Positions 27,837 through 39,200 of a stretch of DNA of 64,000 nucleotides are shown piece by piece. Source of the stretch: Butyrivibrio proteoclasticus (GTDB lineage Bacteria; Bacillota; Clostridia; Lachnospirales; Lachnospiraceae); contig NZ_FOXO01000008.1 in assembly GCF_900115735.1 (NCBI RefSeq), positions 1-64,000 on the forward strand, in the 5' to 3' direction. Position numbers and translations under genes: made by a program. The notes below the pieces were generated by a model, which saw only the letters and a list, made by a program, of their open reading frames with translations, made no database searches and was not told the DNA's origin. The number at the start of each line of letters is the position of its first letter. Position 1 is the stretch's first letter.

Positions 27837-29543
27837 ATGGCAGAAGAAGTAGTAACAAAAACAAATGATAATGCTGAAGAAGGCAATACTCCTTCAAGGC
27901 ATTTTATTGAAGCAGCAATTGATAAGGATCTTCAGGACGGAGTATATGATCACGTTCACACTCGTTTTCCTCCTGAACCAAACGGCTTTTTACATATAGG
28001 ACATGCTAAGAGTATTCTTTTAAATTATGGAATGGCAAAAGAGTACAATGGTAAGTTTAATATGAGATTTGATGATACTAATCCTACCAAGGAAAAGGCA
28101 GAGTTCATGGATTCTATCATCGAAGACGTTAAGTGGCTTGGTGCAGATTATGAGGATCGTTTATTCTATGCATCAGATTATTTCGATGAGATGTATGAGG
28201 ATGCAGTAAAACTCATTAAGAAGGGCAAGGCTTATGTTTCTGAACTTACAGCTGATGAGATGCGTGAGTATAGAGGAACTCTTACAGAACCAGGTAAGAA
28301 TGATCCTAACAGGGATAGAAGCGTAGAAGAGAACTTAAGGCTCTTTGAAGAGATGAAGAGCGGCAAGGTTGCTGACGGTGCAATGACTCTTCGTGCCAAG
28401 ATAGATATGTCCTCACCTAATATCAATATGAGAGATCCTATTATTTATAGGGTTGCACATATGACACACGCCAGAACAGGCGACAAATGGTGCATCTATC
28501 CAATGTATGATTTTGCTCATCCTATTGAAGATGCAATTGAAGGTATTACACATTCTCTCTGTACACTGGAGTTTGAAGATCACAGACCTTTATATGACTG
28601 GGTAAAGACAGAGTGTGAATATAAGAATCCTCCAAGGCAGATTGAGTTTGCAAAACTTTATCTTAATAATGTTGTTACTGGTAAAAGATACATTAAGCGC
28701 CTTGTAGAGGACGGCATAGTAGACGGATGGGATGATCCAAGGCTTGTAACTATTGCTTCACTTCGCAGAAGAGGCTTTACGCCTGAATCAATTAAGATGT
28801 TTGTTGATATGTGCGGTATAAGTAAGGCTAATTCCACAGCTGAATATGCAATGCTTGAGTACTGCATAAGAGAGGATCTTAAACTTAAAGCAAAAAGAAT
28901 GCTTGCAATCCTCAATCCTGTGAAGCTTATTATCGACAATTATCCGGAAGGCGAAACCGAGTATCTTGAGATTGAAAACAACAAAGAAGTTCCTGAAATG
29001 GGAACAAGAAAGATACCTTTCGGAAAAGAACTCTATATTGAGAGAGAGGATTTTTATGAGAATCCTCCTAAGAAGTATTTCCGTCTCTTCCCTGGAAATG
29101 AAGTAAGACTTATGAATGCTTACTTTGTAACATGTACAGGTTGCGATAAAGATGAAAATGGCAATGTAGTTGCTGTTCACTGTACATATGATCCTGCAAC
29201 AAAGTCGGGAAGTAGATTTAATGAGAGAAAAGTTAAAGGCACAATACATTGGGTTTCTGCTAAGGAAGCACTTAATGCAGAAGTTCGTCTATATGAGAAT
29301 ATTATTGATGAGGAAAAGGGTGTTTATAACGAGGACGGATCATTGAATCTTAATCCTAACTCTATTACCGTAATCAAGAATGCTAAACTTGAACCTGAAC
29401 TAAAAAATGTAGCGGCTTATGACAAATTCCAATTTGTAAGAAATGGATTTTTCTGTGTTGATTCCAAGGATTCCAAAGAAGGAGCACCTGTATTCAACAG
29501 AATAGTGTCATTAAAGAGCTCGTTTGTTTTACCAAAAAATTAA
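27837..29543 (+). CDS. glnS: Glutaminyl-tRNA synthetase
   Basis: 568 aa class I synthetase. N-terminal [17 protein letters not shown] holds the HIGH motif; the Rossmann core continues with FDDTNPTKE and YPMYDFAHP, and the C-terminal beta-barrels bind the anticodon. Charges tRNA-Gln directly. Many Firmicutes lack GlnRS and use the GatCAB amidation route, so its presence is a lineage marker for Lachnospiraceae. The ribosome site is weak. Confidence 0.96.
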   Translation: MAEEVVTKTNDNAEEGNTPSRHFIEAAIDKDLQDGVYDHVHTRFPPEPNGFLHIGHAKSILLNYGMAKEYNGKFNMRFDDTNPTKEKAEFMDSIIEDVKWLGADYEDRLFYASDYFDEMYEDAVKLIKKGKAYVSELTADEMREYRGTLTEPGKNDPNRDRSVEENLRLFEEMKSGKVADGAMTLRAKIDMSSPNINMRDPIIYRVAHMTHARTGDKWCIYPMYDFAHPIEDAIEGITHSLCTLEFEDHRPLYDWVKTECEYKNPPRQIEFAKLYLNNVVTGKRYIKRLVEDGIVDGWDDPRLVTIASLRRRGFTPESIKMFVDMCGISKANSTAEYAMLEYCIREDLKLKAKRMLAILNPVKLIIDNYPEGETEYLEIENNKEVPEMGTRKIPFGKELYIEREDFYENPPKKYFRLFPGNEVRLMNAYFVTCTGCDKDENGNVVAVHCTYDPATKSGSRFNERKVKGTIHWVSAKEALNAEVRLYENIIDEEKGVYNEDGSLNLNPNSITVIKNAKLEPELKNVAAYDKFQFVRNGFFCVDSKDSKEGAPVFNRIVSLKSSFVLPKN

Positions 29544-29564
29544 TTTGAGAAAAGAGGTATAGGC

Positions 29565-30422
29565 ATGGCTGGTATTTTTTCTGGACTTGAGAAACTTGGA
29601 CTGGGAAACATCGGTGGCGGAGACCTTTTTGAGGATCCAAAAAAGAAAGAAACTGTAGTAAAAAAGGAAGAACCCAAAAAAAAGCTCGCACTTGTTAAAG
29701 AGGAAGATTTCCTTTTTGATAAGAAGTATAAATGTCCGGTTTGCGAATCAGAATTTGAGGCAAAAACTGTCAGAACTGGTAAGGTCAGAATGAGGGCTGT
29801 AGATATTGATCTTAGACCTGACTACAGTGAAGTTGATCAGAATAAGTATGATGTTATAGGTTGTCCTGAATGTGGATATGCAGCTCTTGGAAGATACTTT
29901 ACGACACTTAATAAGTATCAGATTGAAGATGTCAGAGTGAAAATCTGCATGAATTATAGGAAAATTGATTATAAAGAACCTACTTACAGCTATGAACATG
30001 CCAAGAGTCTTTATCAGCTTGCACTTGCCAATGCAGTTGTAAAGAAAGCAAAAAACAGCGAGAAGGCTTATATTTGTCTGAAAACAGCGTGGGTTGTAAG
30101 AGGAGAGACACAACGTCTCGACGAGTCTGATCCTGAGTATGAGACCAAGAAAAAAGAAAATAATGAGCAGGAGAAAGAGCTTCTTACAAATGCTCTTAAT
30201 GGATTTGTAATGGCTAGACAGTCAGAGGAATTCCCTATCGCAGGAATGGATTCAACAACACTTGACTATCTTATTGCTGCTCTTGCAATGGAGACAGACC
30301 AGTATGATATTGCAGGTAAGATGATCTCTGAGATTCTTACATCAAGGGTTGCAAATAGCAGAATAAAAGATAAAGCCAGAATTTTGAAAGATATGCTTAC
30401 TGAGAAGACAGGAGCGCAATAA
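29565..30422 (+). CDS. DUF2225 protein
   Basis: 285 aa. A Lys/Glu-rich N-terminus (1-50) precedes a zinc-ribbon-like region with CPVC (about 57-60) and CPECG (about 104-108), then a helical, TPR-like C-terminal half (about 140-280). This matches the DUF2225 family of Firmicutes, which has no settled function. It is 21 bases after glnS and probably cotranscribed. Confidence 0.85.
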   Translation: MAGIFSGLEKLGLGNIGGGDLFEDPKKKETVVKKEEPKKKLALVKEEDFLFDKKYKCPVCESEFEAKTVRTGKVRMRAVDIDLRPDYSEVDQNKYDVIGCPECGYAALGRYFTTLNKYQIEDVRVKICMNYRKIDYKEPTYSYEHAKSLYQLALANAVVKKAKNSEKAYICLKTAWVVRGETQRLDESDPEYETKKKENNEQEKELLTNALNGFVMARQSEEFPIAGMDSTTLDYLIAALAMETDQYDIAGKMISEILTSRVANSRIKDKARILKDMLTEKTGAQ

Positions 30423-30423
30423 A

Positions 30424-30609
30424 AAAGAATGTCGCTTGCGACATTCTCGCGCCGAGCGCGGTTGCATTTATGCAACATCTTCCAATCGCGCGATGTGCAG
30501 ATCACTTGGCGAGGTTTTTTCGAGCCTAGTGAAATGTCATACACAGTAGTGCGCTTCCTTAGCGGAGCGATCTTTTATATCATAGGAAGCAATTTCCTAT
30601 GATATAAAA
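30424..30609. repeat. Cluster of short palindromes
   Basis: The gap holds several exact hairpins: gaatgtcgc-tt-gcgacattc (30427-30446), gttgcat-tt-atgcaac (30461-30476), and a 15-bp stem ttttatatcatagga/tcctatgatataaaa (30573-30609). None carries a proper T-run. No second copy was found in the window; they may be remains of palindromic insertions. Confidence 0.6.
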
Positions 30610-30633
30610 AAGAGGTGCCGCAAATGGCACCTC
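30605..30633 (-). terminator. Terminator of the 112-aa acidic protein gene
   Basis: On the minus strand gaggtgcc-atttgc-ggcacctc is followed by TTTTTT, 13 bases past the stop at 30646. Confidence 0.85.
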
Positions 30634-30645
30634 TTCTTAAATTAA

Positions 30646-30984
30646 TCATTTTTCATCTTCGTCATCAAAGAATTCTTCTGATGATGAAGGTTCCTCATCG
30701 GCAGATTCTTCTTTCTTATCTTCTTTTTTCTTATCTTCTTTATCTTCTTCATCATTTTCGTCAGATTCAGAAGTTTTGATATCAACATACTTTCTGGATG
30801 TTGCCTTTATATCTTTTTCCTCATCGAGATCATCCTCGAAGTCTTCATAATCATCAAAATCATCGTCGAAGCTGTCAGCTATTTCAGCTTCTCTCTTGGA
30901 AAGATAGTAATAAGCACCTGCAGCTGCAGCGCCTACTGCTGTACAGAATAATATAAACTTACCAAATCCACTGTTTTTGGACAT
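30646..30984 (-). CDS. Small acidic membrane-anchored protein
   Basis: 112 aa. One N-terminal membrane span (FILFCTAVGAAAAGAYYYL, about 10-28) followed by a very acidic, disordered tail of Asp/Glu/Ser/Lys. TAGGAGG is well placed before the ATG. This resembles small YtxH-like envelope proteins only in layout; function unknown. Monocistronic with a strong terminator. Confidence 0.75.
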   Translation of the reverse strand: MSKNSGFGKFILFCTAVGAAAAGAYYYLSKREAEIADSFDDDFDDYEDFEDDLDEEKDIKATSRKYVDIKTSESDENDEEDKEDKKKEDKKEESADEEPSSSEEFFDDEDEK

Positions 30985-31199
30985 TTCAATAATCCTCCTA
31001 TCGAACGATAGTTTAATTTTAATACAATTTAATTACAAATAAAAGCGTTAATTCATTGATGAGTAAAAAAAGTTTAAGGAAATCTAATGCTTTTATAAGA
31101 ATTAAGAAATATTTAGGATATGTTCATAATGATATAATGTAATACAGTAAAACATAATTGCGATAATTTTGATAATTGCGCGGTTTGGGAGATTACTTA

Positions 31200-34100
31200 A
31201 TGCTTTCAATAAATCTTAGAAAGATTGTAATTAGATATCTGTTTCTATTATTCTTTTTTCTGATGCCTTTATCTGCAAATGCTGAAGAAGAAAATGTCGG
31301 CGGAGCCATGGCGGCCACAGGACAGGTTAAGGGCATTGGATATGCTACAAAGCTCTATAATTCATCGAATGGCCTTCCAACTTCTGATGCAAATTGTATT
31401 TTATCAAGCAGTGATGGGTATATATGGGTTGGTGGATATGCCGGACTTATGAAATATGACGGCATTACTTTTGAGCGTCAGGACTCTACCAATGGTCTCA
31501 CGAATGCCAATGCGCTGTTAGAGGATCATAAGCATAGATTATGGGTAGGAACCAATGACAATGGAATAGTGGTTATTGATAATGGCAATACTATCAGATA
31601 CAGCTATCTGGATGGACTTAAATCATCCACCATGAGGACTCTTGCAGAGAGTATTGATGGCAATGTCTACGCCGGTTCTACTAACGGAATATCATATGTT
31701 GATGAATATATGAAGCTTCATCTTGTAGATGATTCTCTTTTGACTGATACATATATAATCAGGCTTATAGCTGATTCTGATGGCAGAGTGTATGGATGTA
31801 ACAGGATTGGAGAAGTTTTTTGTATAGAAAACGGTGAGATCATATCCTGCTATTCCAGCGAGGATTTAGGTATAGATAATATTACGACGATTTTTGTGGA
31901 TCCTGACTCAAAAGGATACCTTTATTATGGAACAACCAATGATCTTGTATACTATGGCAGATATGGCAGTAAAGGAATGGGGCTTAAGAGAGTCTCAGTC
32001 AGCCCTGCTTCAGATATATCATGGATAGGAAAAGCTGCAGACAGAGTATGGGTCATGTCCGGCAGTGTGGTCGGATATCTTGATAAAAATAACAGATATA
32101 TTACATTGGATAACCTTCCTCTTACAAGCCTCATTGGCTCAATGATAGAAGATTATGAGGGTAATTTATGGTTTACTTCTACAAGACAGGGTATTATGAA
32201 GGTTGTGGCCAACAGCTTTGTAAATATTTCCGATCAGTCCAATGCAGGTAATGAAGTAGTGAATGCTACCTGTGCTTCTAACGGATCGTTATATATCGGG
32301 ACAGAAAAGGGGCTTGAAGTCGTTACATCAGGAAATCATAAAATTGAGAATGCACTGACCGAAGAACTTGCAGATGTAAGAATACGATGTATTGTTGAGG
32401 ATAATGAAAAAAATCTTTGGATTGGAACTTTTACGAAGGATAAAGGACTTATCTGTTATACCCCGAAAGGTGAAATACTTAAGTTTGATGAGAAGTCCGG
32501 CTTTATATGTAATGAGATAAGAAGCATTACCTTAAGGGGAGATGGATCTGTTTTAGTTGCAACTAACAGAGGACTGGCAGTAATAAAAGATAAAGCTGTC
32601 GTTGACACAATAGGAAAAGAAACCATCAGCAATACATTATTACTTACTTCTTGTGAAGGCCCAAATGGCGATATTTATATTGGCTCTGATGGAGATGGTA
32701 TCTATATAGTTGATAAGGACCATAATGTTAAAAGACTGGGAAGAGATGAGGGGCTTACCAGTGATGTTATCATGCGCATTAAATATGACGAAAAAAGACA
32801 GGTCTATTGGGTTATAACGTCTAATGCTCTATGCTACATGAGAGATGAGAAAATCTACAATCTTGCAAAATTTCCATATTCCAATAATTATGACATTTTC
32901 TTTTCCAAATCCGGTGATGCCTGGGTTTTGGCCTCAAATGGTATATATGTGGCAAATGTAGAAGATATAATGAGTGGAAAAGAGTTTAAATATCAGTTCT
33001 TTGACGCTTCAAGCGGTCTTCCAAGCGTTCCGACAGGCAACTCATACAGCGATATAGATGATGATGGAAATCTTTTCATATGCGGACGAAGCGGGGTTAG
33101 CAGTGTAAATATAGATGAATATCAGGATCGTGAAGCCCATGTAAAGATCTATATCAAATCCATAACCTGTGATGATAAGCAGGTGAAACAAAGAGAAGAT
33201 GGAACTTACGTTATTCCTGCTTCCAAGGGACGAATTCAGATAAATGCATCAATACTAAACTATACACTTATAAATCCTTTGGTAAGGATTTACCTTGAGG
33301 GATCCAGAGATGAAGGCGTGACTATGTTTCAGAATAGTATGTCAGCCTTGACATATACAAGTCTTCCTTATGGTAATTACAAGCTTCATGTCCAGCTTCA
33401 AAGTCAGTCCAATGGAAATGTATATCAGGATGAAGTCTTTTACATAAAAAAAGAAGCAAGGCTAACAGAGATAGTTGCTGTAAAGGTGACTTTTGGTATC
33501 ATCGGAGCGATTATTATTGCGGTAATTGTGTGGCAGATACTCAGAGGAACCATTATAAGAAGGCAATATGAGCAGATTCGCGTAGCCAAGGAGGATGCTG
33601 AAAGAGCAAACAGTGCTAAATCGAGATTCCTTGCAAATATGTCTCATGAGATAAGAACACCTATAAACACTATCATGGGTATGGATGAGATGATAATGAG
33701 GCAGGACCCGGATGGAGTTCCTAAAGAGTATTATCAGAGCATAATGAGTTATGCCAGCGACATAAAAAGAGCGTCGGAGTCACTTTTGGGACTTATCAAT
33801 GATGTTCTTGATCTGTCAAAAATTGAGTCAGGAAAAGTTCATCTTGTGGAAGAAGAGTATGATCTGGTTGAACTTTTAAGAGCAATCATCCCTATGATCA
33901 GGGTGCGAAGTAATCTGAAAAATCTTGACTTTAAGGTGGATGTAGATGAAAAGCTGCCCAAAAAATTATATGGTGATGATGGAAAGATAAAACAGGTAGT
34001 TCTAAACCTTCTTACAAACGCAGTGAAGTATACCGAAGAAGGCGAATTTATTTTAAAAGTCGAAAAGGTATGGGAAGATAAGGAAAATTGCAGACTCAGG

Positions 34101-35414
34101 TTTGTAGTAAAGGACACAGGAATAGGAGTTAAACAAGAGGATATAGAAAAGCTTTTTTCCGCATTTGAGAGATTTGAAGAGAACAGAAACCGCTCCATTC
34201 AGGGGACAGGACTTGGACTACACATTTCAAAACAGTTCGCAGAGCTTATGAAAGGTGACTTAAGGTGCGAAAGTGAGTATGGAAGAGGCTCAACTTTCAC
34301 CTTTGAAGTCGAACAAAGAATAGTTGATGGGAGTGACATTGGTGAATTTACGGAAAGTAGCGGTGAAATACATATTGGTCCATATGTGCCTGAAGTCTAT
34401 GCGCCTGATGCAAAAGTCCTTGTAGTAGATGACGATGCGATGAACAGGCAGGTTATCTCAGGTCTTTTGAGTAGAACAGGTCTTAGACTCACAACTGCGA
34501 CAAATGGAAAAGAGTGTCTCGAAAAACTAAAAGAAAATTCTTTCCATTTAGTTCTTTTGGATCATATGATGCCTGTCATGGACGGAATAGAGACAATAAA
34601 GGAGATAAGAAAGTATTACCCGGATCTGCCCGTTCTTATGCTGACTGCAAATGCAGCTAACAGCGGAAATGAGTTTTATTTAAGCCATGGCTTTAATGGA
34701 TATCTCCCCAAACCTATAAATGGTGCTGATCTCGAAAAAGCTATAAAAAAATATATTCCAAAAAATCTTTTGAAGGAAGAAGTACCGGAAGAATTCAGAG
34801 AAAAGCAGGTTGATATGGGGACAGACATGGGCGAGCTGTCATGGGTAAAAGACATTGATGATATATCTGTAGAAGAGGGTATACTAAACTGCGGAGGAAA
34901 AGATGCTTTTGTAAGTGCGCTTACTCTTTTTGCTAATACAGTGTCAGATAATTCAGATGTTATAGAAAAAGCCTTTGCTGAGAAGGATATTAAGGCCTTT
35001 ACAATAAAAGTGCATGCTCTAAAGAGCGCTGCAAGACTTGTTGGAGCTAATGAGCTTTCTGAACTTGCCAAAAAATTAGAGGCAGCAGGCAATAATAATG
35101 ACACAGAATTTATAAACGAAAAAACAAAACTTTTACTGGAAAAATACAGAGGATTCAAGGAAAAACTTAAGGGGCTTCTGGAAAAAGAGGTGGATAATTC
35201 AGATAAAGAACCAATACCAGAAGAAGAACTTAGGGAAGCATATGAAGCTTTGAATGAATTCGTTACCCAAATGGAGTATGATGGCGCTATAATGGTAGTG
35301 GAGCAGGTTAAGAAATACAAACTGCCGGAAAAAGATAAAAAGAAATTTGACAATATTGAACATGCTTTAAAACAATTTGACTGGGACAAAGTTGAAGATG
35401 AACTAAAGACATGA
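31200..35414 (+). CDS. Hybrid histidine kinase with extracellular beta-propeller sensor
   Basis: 1404 aa from ATG 31200 (GGGAG eight bases upstream). Signal peptide (1-30), then a two-component propeller of repeated W/Y-x-G-T/G blades such as DGYIWVGGYAGLMKYDG (about 40-650), a Y_Y_Y-like domain, a membrane span (about 758-780), HisKA with [17 protein letters not shown] (His near 815), HATPase with VKDTGIGV and GTGLGL, a receiver with Asp in LLDHMMP (near 1120), Hpt with VHALKSAARL (near 1270) and a C-terminal helical tail. This layout occurs in polysaccharide sensors (family knowledge). First gene of a three-gene signalling unit. Confidence 0.93.
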   Translation: MLSINLRKIVIRYLFLLFFFLMPLSANAEEENVGGAMAATGQVKGIGYATKLYNSSNGLPTSDANCILSSSDGYIWVGGYAGLMKYDGITFERQDSTNGLTNANALLEDHKHRLWVGTNDNGIVVIDNGNTIRYSYLDGLKSSTMRTLAESIDGNVYAGSTNGISYVDEYMKLHLVDDSLLTDTYIIRLIADSDGRVYGCNRIGEVFCIENGEIISCYSSEDLGIDNITTIFVDPDSKGYLYYGTTNDLVYYGRYGSKGMGLKRVSVSPASDISWIGKAADRVWVMSGSVVGYLDKNNRYITLDNLPLTSLIGSMIEDYEGNLWFTSTRQGIMKVVANSFVNISDQSNAGNEVVNATCASNGSLYIGTEKGLEVVTSGNHKIENALTEELADVRIRCIVEDNEKNLWIGTFTKDKGLICYTPKGEILKFDEKSGFICNEIRSITLRGDGSVLVATNRGLAVIKDKAVVDTIGKETISNTLLLTSCEGPNGDIYIGSDGDGIYIVDKDHNVKRLGRDEGLTSDVIMRIKYDEKRQVYWVITSNALCYMRDEKIYNLAKFPYSNNYDIFFSKSGDAWVLASNGIYVANVEDIMSGKEFKYQFFDASSGLPSVPTGNSYSDIDDDGNLFICGRSGVSSVNIDEYQDREAHVKIYIKSITCDDKQVKQREDGTYVIPASKGRIQINASILNYTLINPLVRIYLEGSRDEGVTMFQNSMSALTYTSLPYGNYKLHVQLQSQSNGNVYQDEVFYIKKEARLTEIVAVKVTFGIIGAIIIAVIVWQILRGTIIRRQYEQIRVAKEDAERANSAKSRFLANMSHEIRTPINTIMGMDEMIMRQDPDGVPKEYYQSIMSYASDIKRASESLLGLINDVLDLSKIESGKVHLVEEEYDLVELLRAIIPMIRVRSNLKNLDFKVDVDEKLPKKLYGDDGKIKQVVLNLLTNAVKYTEEGEFILKVEKVWEDKENCRLRFVVKDTGIGVKQEDIEKLFSAFERFEENRNRSIQGTGLGLHISKQFAELMKGDLRCESEYGRGSTFTFEVEQRIVDGSDIGEFTESSGEIHIGPYVPEVYAPDAKVLVVDDDAMNRQVISGLLSRTGLRLTTATNGKECLEKLKENSFHLVLLDHMMPVMDGIETIKEIRKYYPDLPVLMLTANAANSGNEFYLSHGFNGYLPKPINGADLEKAIKKYIPKNLLKEEVPEEFREKQVDMGTDMGELSWVKDIDDISVEEGILNCGGKDAFVSALTLFANTVSDNSDVIEKAFAEKDIKAFTIKVHALKSAARLVGANELSELAKKLEAAGNNNDTEFINEKTKLLLEKYRGFKEKLKGLLEKEVDNSDKEPIPEEELREAYEALNEFVTQMEYDGAIMVVEQVKKYKLPEKDKKKFDNIEHALKQFDWDKVEDELKT

Positions 35415-35433
35415 TATTTACGGAGGGTTAATT

Positions 35434-36195
35434 ATGTTTTTTGGCTCAGGTAAGGTGCTGGTAATAGGTGAAAAAGAGACTTTTATAATAAAAGTCTTAA
35501 TGGGAAAATTAAATGATGCAAAAATGCAGACTTCTTTTGCCTCAGAGAGTTTAAATGAAATAAATGCGGCGTGGCCGGAAGATGGTCTTATTGTGTACTA
35601 TATGGAAGCTGGAAACAGAATTTCACCTGAAATATTAACTTTTTTGAAGGATAAGCTGTCCGAAGACAATAAGCAGATATTTATTATTGGTGATGCCGTA
35701 GATACCAGAAGCATGATTGATTCAATGCCACCACATCTTATTGGAAAAGTTTTTGAAAGACCTCTAAACTATGAGAATTTTGTCAGTGGAACACTTACAT
35801 ATTTCAACATGGTTGCCGAGGGTGAAACGAAACGAAGTGTGCTGATTGTGGATGATGACCCCAATTACATGGGACTTGTACGGGAGTGGCTGAAGGAAAG
35901 CTATAAAGTTTCTATGGCGAATTCGGGGATGAGAGCGATAAAGTGGCTCAGCTCTAATAGTGCAGATCTTATATTGCTTGATTATGAGATGCCGGTCACT
36001 GATGGACCGCAGGTTCTTGAAATGCTGCGGAGTGATCAGGAAACAAAGGACATTCCGGTCATGTTCCTGACCGGAAAAGATGACAAAGAAAGCGTTATGG
36101 CAGTCCTTGCACTTAAACCAGAAGGTTATATATTAAAGACCTGTGGTAAAGATGAACTTGTAAATACAATTCGCAAGTTTTTTATGTCAAGGTGA
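35434..36195 (+). CDS. Tandem receiver protein with a degenerate first domain
   Basis: 253 aa. The N-terminal half (about 5-125) folds like a receiver but lacks the acidic pair (VLVIGEKE) and the phospho-acceptor Asp (IVYYMEAG), so it cannot be phosphorylated in the usual way. The C-terminal half is a full receiver: VLIVDDDPN, acceptor Asp near residue 182 in LLDYEMP, and LKT at the Lys position. No DNA-binding output. It lies between two hybrid kinases and probably relays or dampens their phosphate flow. Confidence 0.85.
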   Translation: MFFGSGKVLVIGEKETFIIKVLMGKLNDAKMQTSFASESLNEINAAWPEDGLIVYYMEAGNRISPEILTFLKDKLSEDNKQIFIIGDAVDTRSMIDSMPPHLIGKVFERPLNYENFVSGTLTYFNMVAEGETKRSVLIVDDDPNYMGLVREWLKESYKVSMANSGMRAIKWLSSNSADLILLDYEMPVTDGPQVLEMLRSDQETKDIPVMFLTGKDDKESVMAVLALKPEGYILKTCGKDELVNTIRKFFMSR

Positions 36196-36205
36196 ATGAT
36201 ATCTG

Positions 36206-39200
36206 ATGAGGAAAAGAACTTTTAAAGATTATTCATCAAAAGAAATATATATATACAAGGTGACGTTGATCCTGGCGGGAATCCTTTTGAACCTTGCCGG
36301 AAAATGGATTTCCGGTTTTTTTGGACTACCGCTTTTTATTGATACTGTAGGAACAGTATTCGCCTCTGCTGAATGTGGCTTGTTTGCAGGCCTTTTTGTT
36401 GCGCTTATGACAAATGTGGCAGGCAATTATTTTGATGGCGTATCCTTGTATTTTGCCATTGTAAATATGGTTGTTGCGCTTTGTTCTGCAAGATTCTTTT
36501 ATAAGAATTATCTTAAGAGAAAGTTTGGACTTATTTCTTTTATTTCTGTGATATCTATAATATCAGGTACCCTCTCGGCATTTATCGAGTGGTCTATTAT
36601 TGGAGTACCTGAAAATGAACTGGTTGCTGGATTTACTGCGCTTATTTTGGACAAGGCAGACCTTCCATATATGCTTTCCTATATTATTGGTGATGTAGCA
36701 GTCAGTTTTATTGATAAAACCCTGACTGTAGTCATTGCTCTCTTACTTGTATGGCTGATACCAGGTGGAATAAGGGAAGGGATATGGAACAGAGAGATAA
36801 ACTATTCTGAAGTGGCAAAGGAACAGTTTTATAATGGCGAATATAATAACATGAATCGTCGAAAGATTAGAATAAGACTTTTGTCCATTATTGCTTTGGA
36901 AGCAACATTTCTTTCAGCAGTTATTTCATATGTGAGTATTTCACTCTATAACGAAAATGCCATACGCGATAGGATTGAGCAGGTAAGTGGTGTGACCAGA
37001 CTGATTGCAGGAGCCTTTGATGGTGATATGATGTCTGTTTTTCTTCAGGAAGGTTTTTCAAGTCAAAAATACCTCGAACTTGAGGGGCTGTTAGTTGCGA
37101 CCTGTGTTAATTCTCCCGGAGTAGACAGAGCATATGTTTATCAGATAAAAGAAAATGGATATTATATTATTTTTGATTCTGATCCTGGATTTAAGGTGGG
37201 TGGTTCTATTGGTGAGTATCATCCTCATATTGAAGGGTTTTTGCCTTATGTTCCGCAGCTTGTGGCAGGTGAAAAAATTAATCCTGTGGAGATCAATGAT
37301 GACAGCGGCTGGTATATAACAGGACTTCAGCCTGTGTATAACAGTGCAGGAGAATGCGTAGCGTATGTTGGCGCAGATATGTCCATGAAAGATATACTAA
37401 GTTATAGACATGATTTTACTATAAGAGTGCTGCTGGTTGCCGTGAGTTTTCTTTTTCTTAGTATTTCTTTGGGTGTCTGGCTGGCAGCTAAATATCATAC
37501 AATTTTGGACAGACAGTACGACATGCTTCGTGAAGCAAAAGAGGAAGCTGACAGTGCCAACAGGGCAAAGACAAGATTCCTTGCAAATATGTCGCATGAG
37601 ATCAGAACGCCTATTAATACCATAATGGGCATGGACGAGATGATACTTCGACAGGATACAGAAGGTGTTTCAAGGGACTATGTGGAAAATATTCAGGGGT
37701 ATGCCGCATCTATTAAGAAAGCCTCTGAAATTCTTTTAGGACTGATAAATGATATCCTTGATCTGTCAAAGATAGAATCAGGGAAGATGAATTTGTTAGA
37801 GCAGAATTATGACACAGCGGAAGCTCTTAGAAGTATAGTTTCAATGATACGTGTTAAAAGCAATGAAAAGGGATTGGATTTCAAAGTTGAGATAGATAAA
37901 GATATACCCAAAATGCTTTATGGTGATGTAGGAAAACTTAAGCAGGTTGTCTTAAATCTTCTCACGAATGCTATAAAATACACGAATGAGGGTGGCTTTA
38001 CTTTAAAGCTTGCAATGCTTCGCTCAGACGGCGACAGGTGTGATCTGTATTTTGGCGTTAAGGATACCGGAATAGGCATTAAATCCGGGGATATAGAAAA
38101 AATCTTTGCGCCATTTGAACGAGTTGATGAAGTAAAAAATGAAGCTATTCAGGGAACAGGCCTTGGTCTTAACATCTCAAGACAATTTGTTAAGCTCATG
38201 GGCGGAGAACTTAAGTGCGAAAGTGAATACGGTGAGGGTTCGACGTTTTTCTTCACAATAAGTCAAAAGGTGATAAACAATGACCCTATAGGCGAATTTG
38301 TTGAGAAACATGATGAGAAGCATGTCGGAAAATATATTCCTAAATTTGTTGCACCTGACGCTAAGATCATGGTAGTTGACGATAATGAGATGAACCTTCA
38401 GGTTGTACTTGGTCTCTTAAAGAGGTCTAAGATAAATATCGTTACAGCCATGAGTGGTAGAGAGTGTCTTGATAAATTGGATGACAGCTATAACCTTATT
38501 TTGCTGGACCACATGATGCCTGGTATGGATGGTATTGAGACTCTTCAGGAAATACATCAGATCACAGTTGAGATTCCGGTAATTGCGCTTACAGCCAATG
38601 CTGCTCATGATGGAAGGGATTACTATAGAAGCAAGGGATTTATCGATTATCTGGCTAAACCGGTTGATGGAGATCTGCTTGAAGAAACTATCAGAAAGTA
38701 CTTGCCTGACAAGCTCATTCACGAGGTTGACCCAAATGAAGTTGAAAGAGAAAAGCCGCATCTTTCTGAGAGTCTAAAAAAACTGGTAGGCATTGAAGGA
38801 ATAAATCTTGATGACGGTATCAACTTCTGCGGAAGTACTGATTCTCTTGAAAAATTTCTTGATACTTTCTATGGGACAATCGATGATAAGTCCAAAGAGA
38901 TAGAGGATGCTTTTACTTCAGAGGACTATAGTTTTTACACCATTAAAGTGCACGCCCTGAAGAGTACTGCAAGGATAATAGGTGCAAAAGAACTTTCAGA
39001 GCTGGCACTTAGTCTTGAAGAAGCGGGAAAGAGTGGAAATATCGAACTTATTAAAGAAAAGACAAACGCTCTTTTATTGCTCTACAGGAGTTACAAAGTA
39101 AAACTGCACGACTATTTTGCCAAAAGACATCAGAACGAAGGCGAAAAAGAAACCATTACAGAGGACATGCTGAAAGATGCCTACGGCGCTCTTAAAGAAC

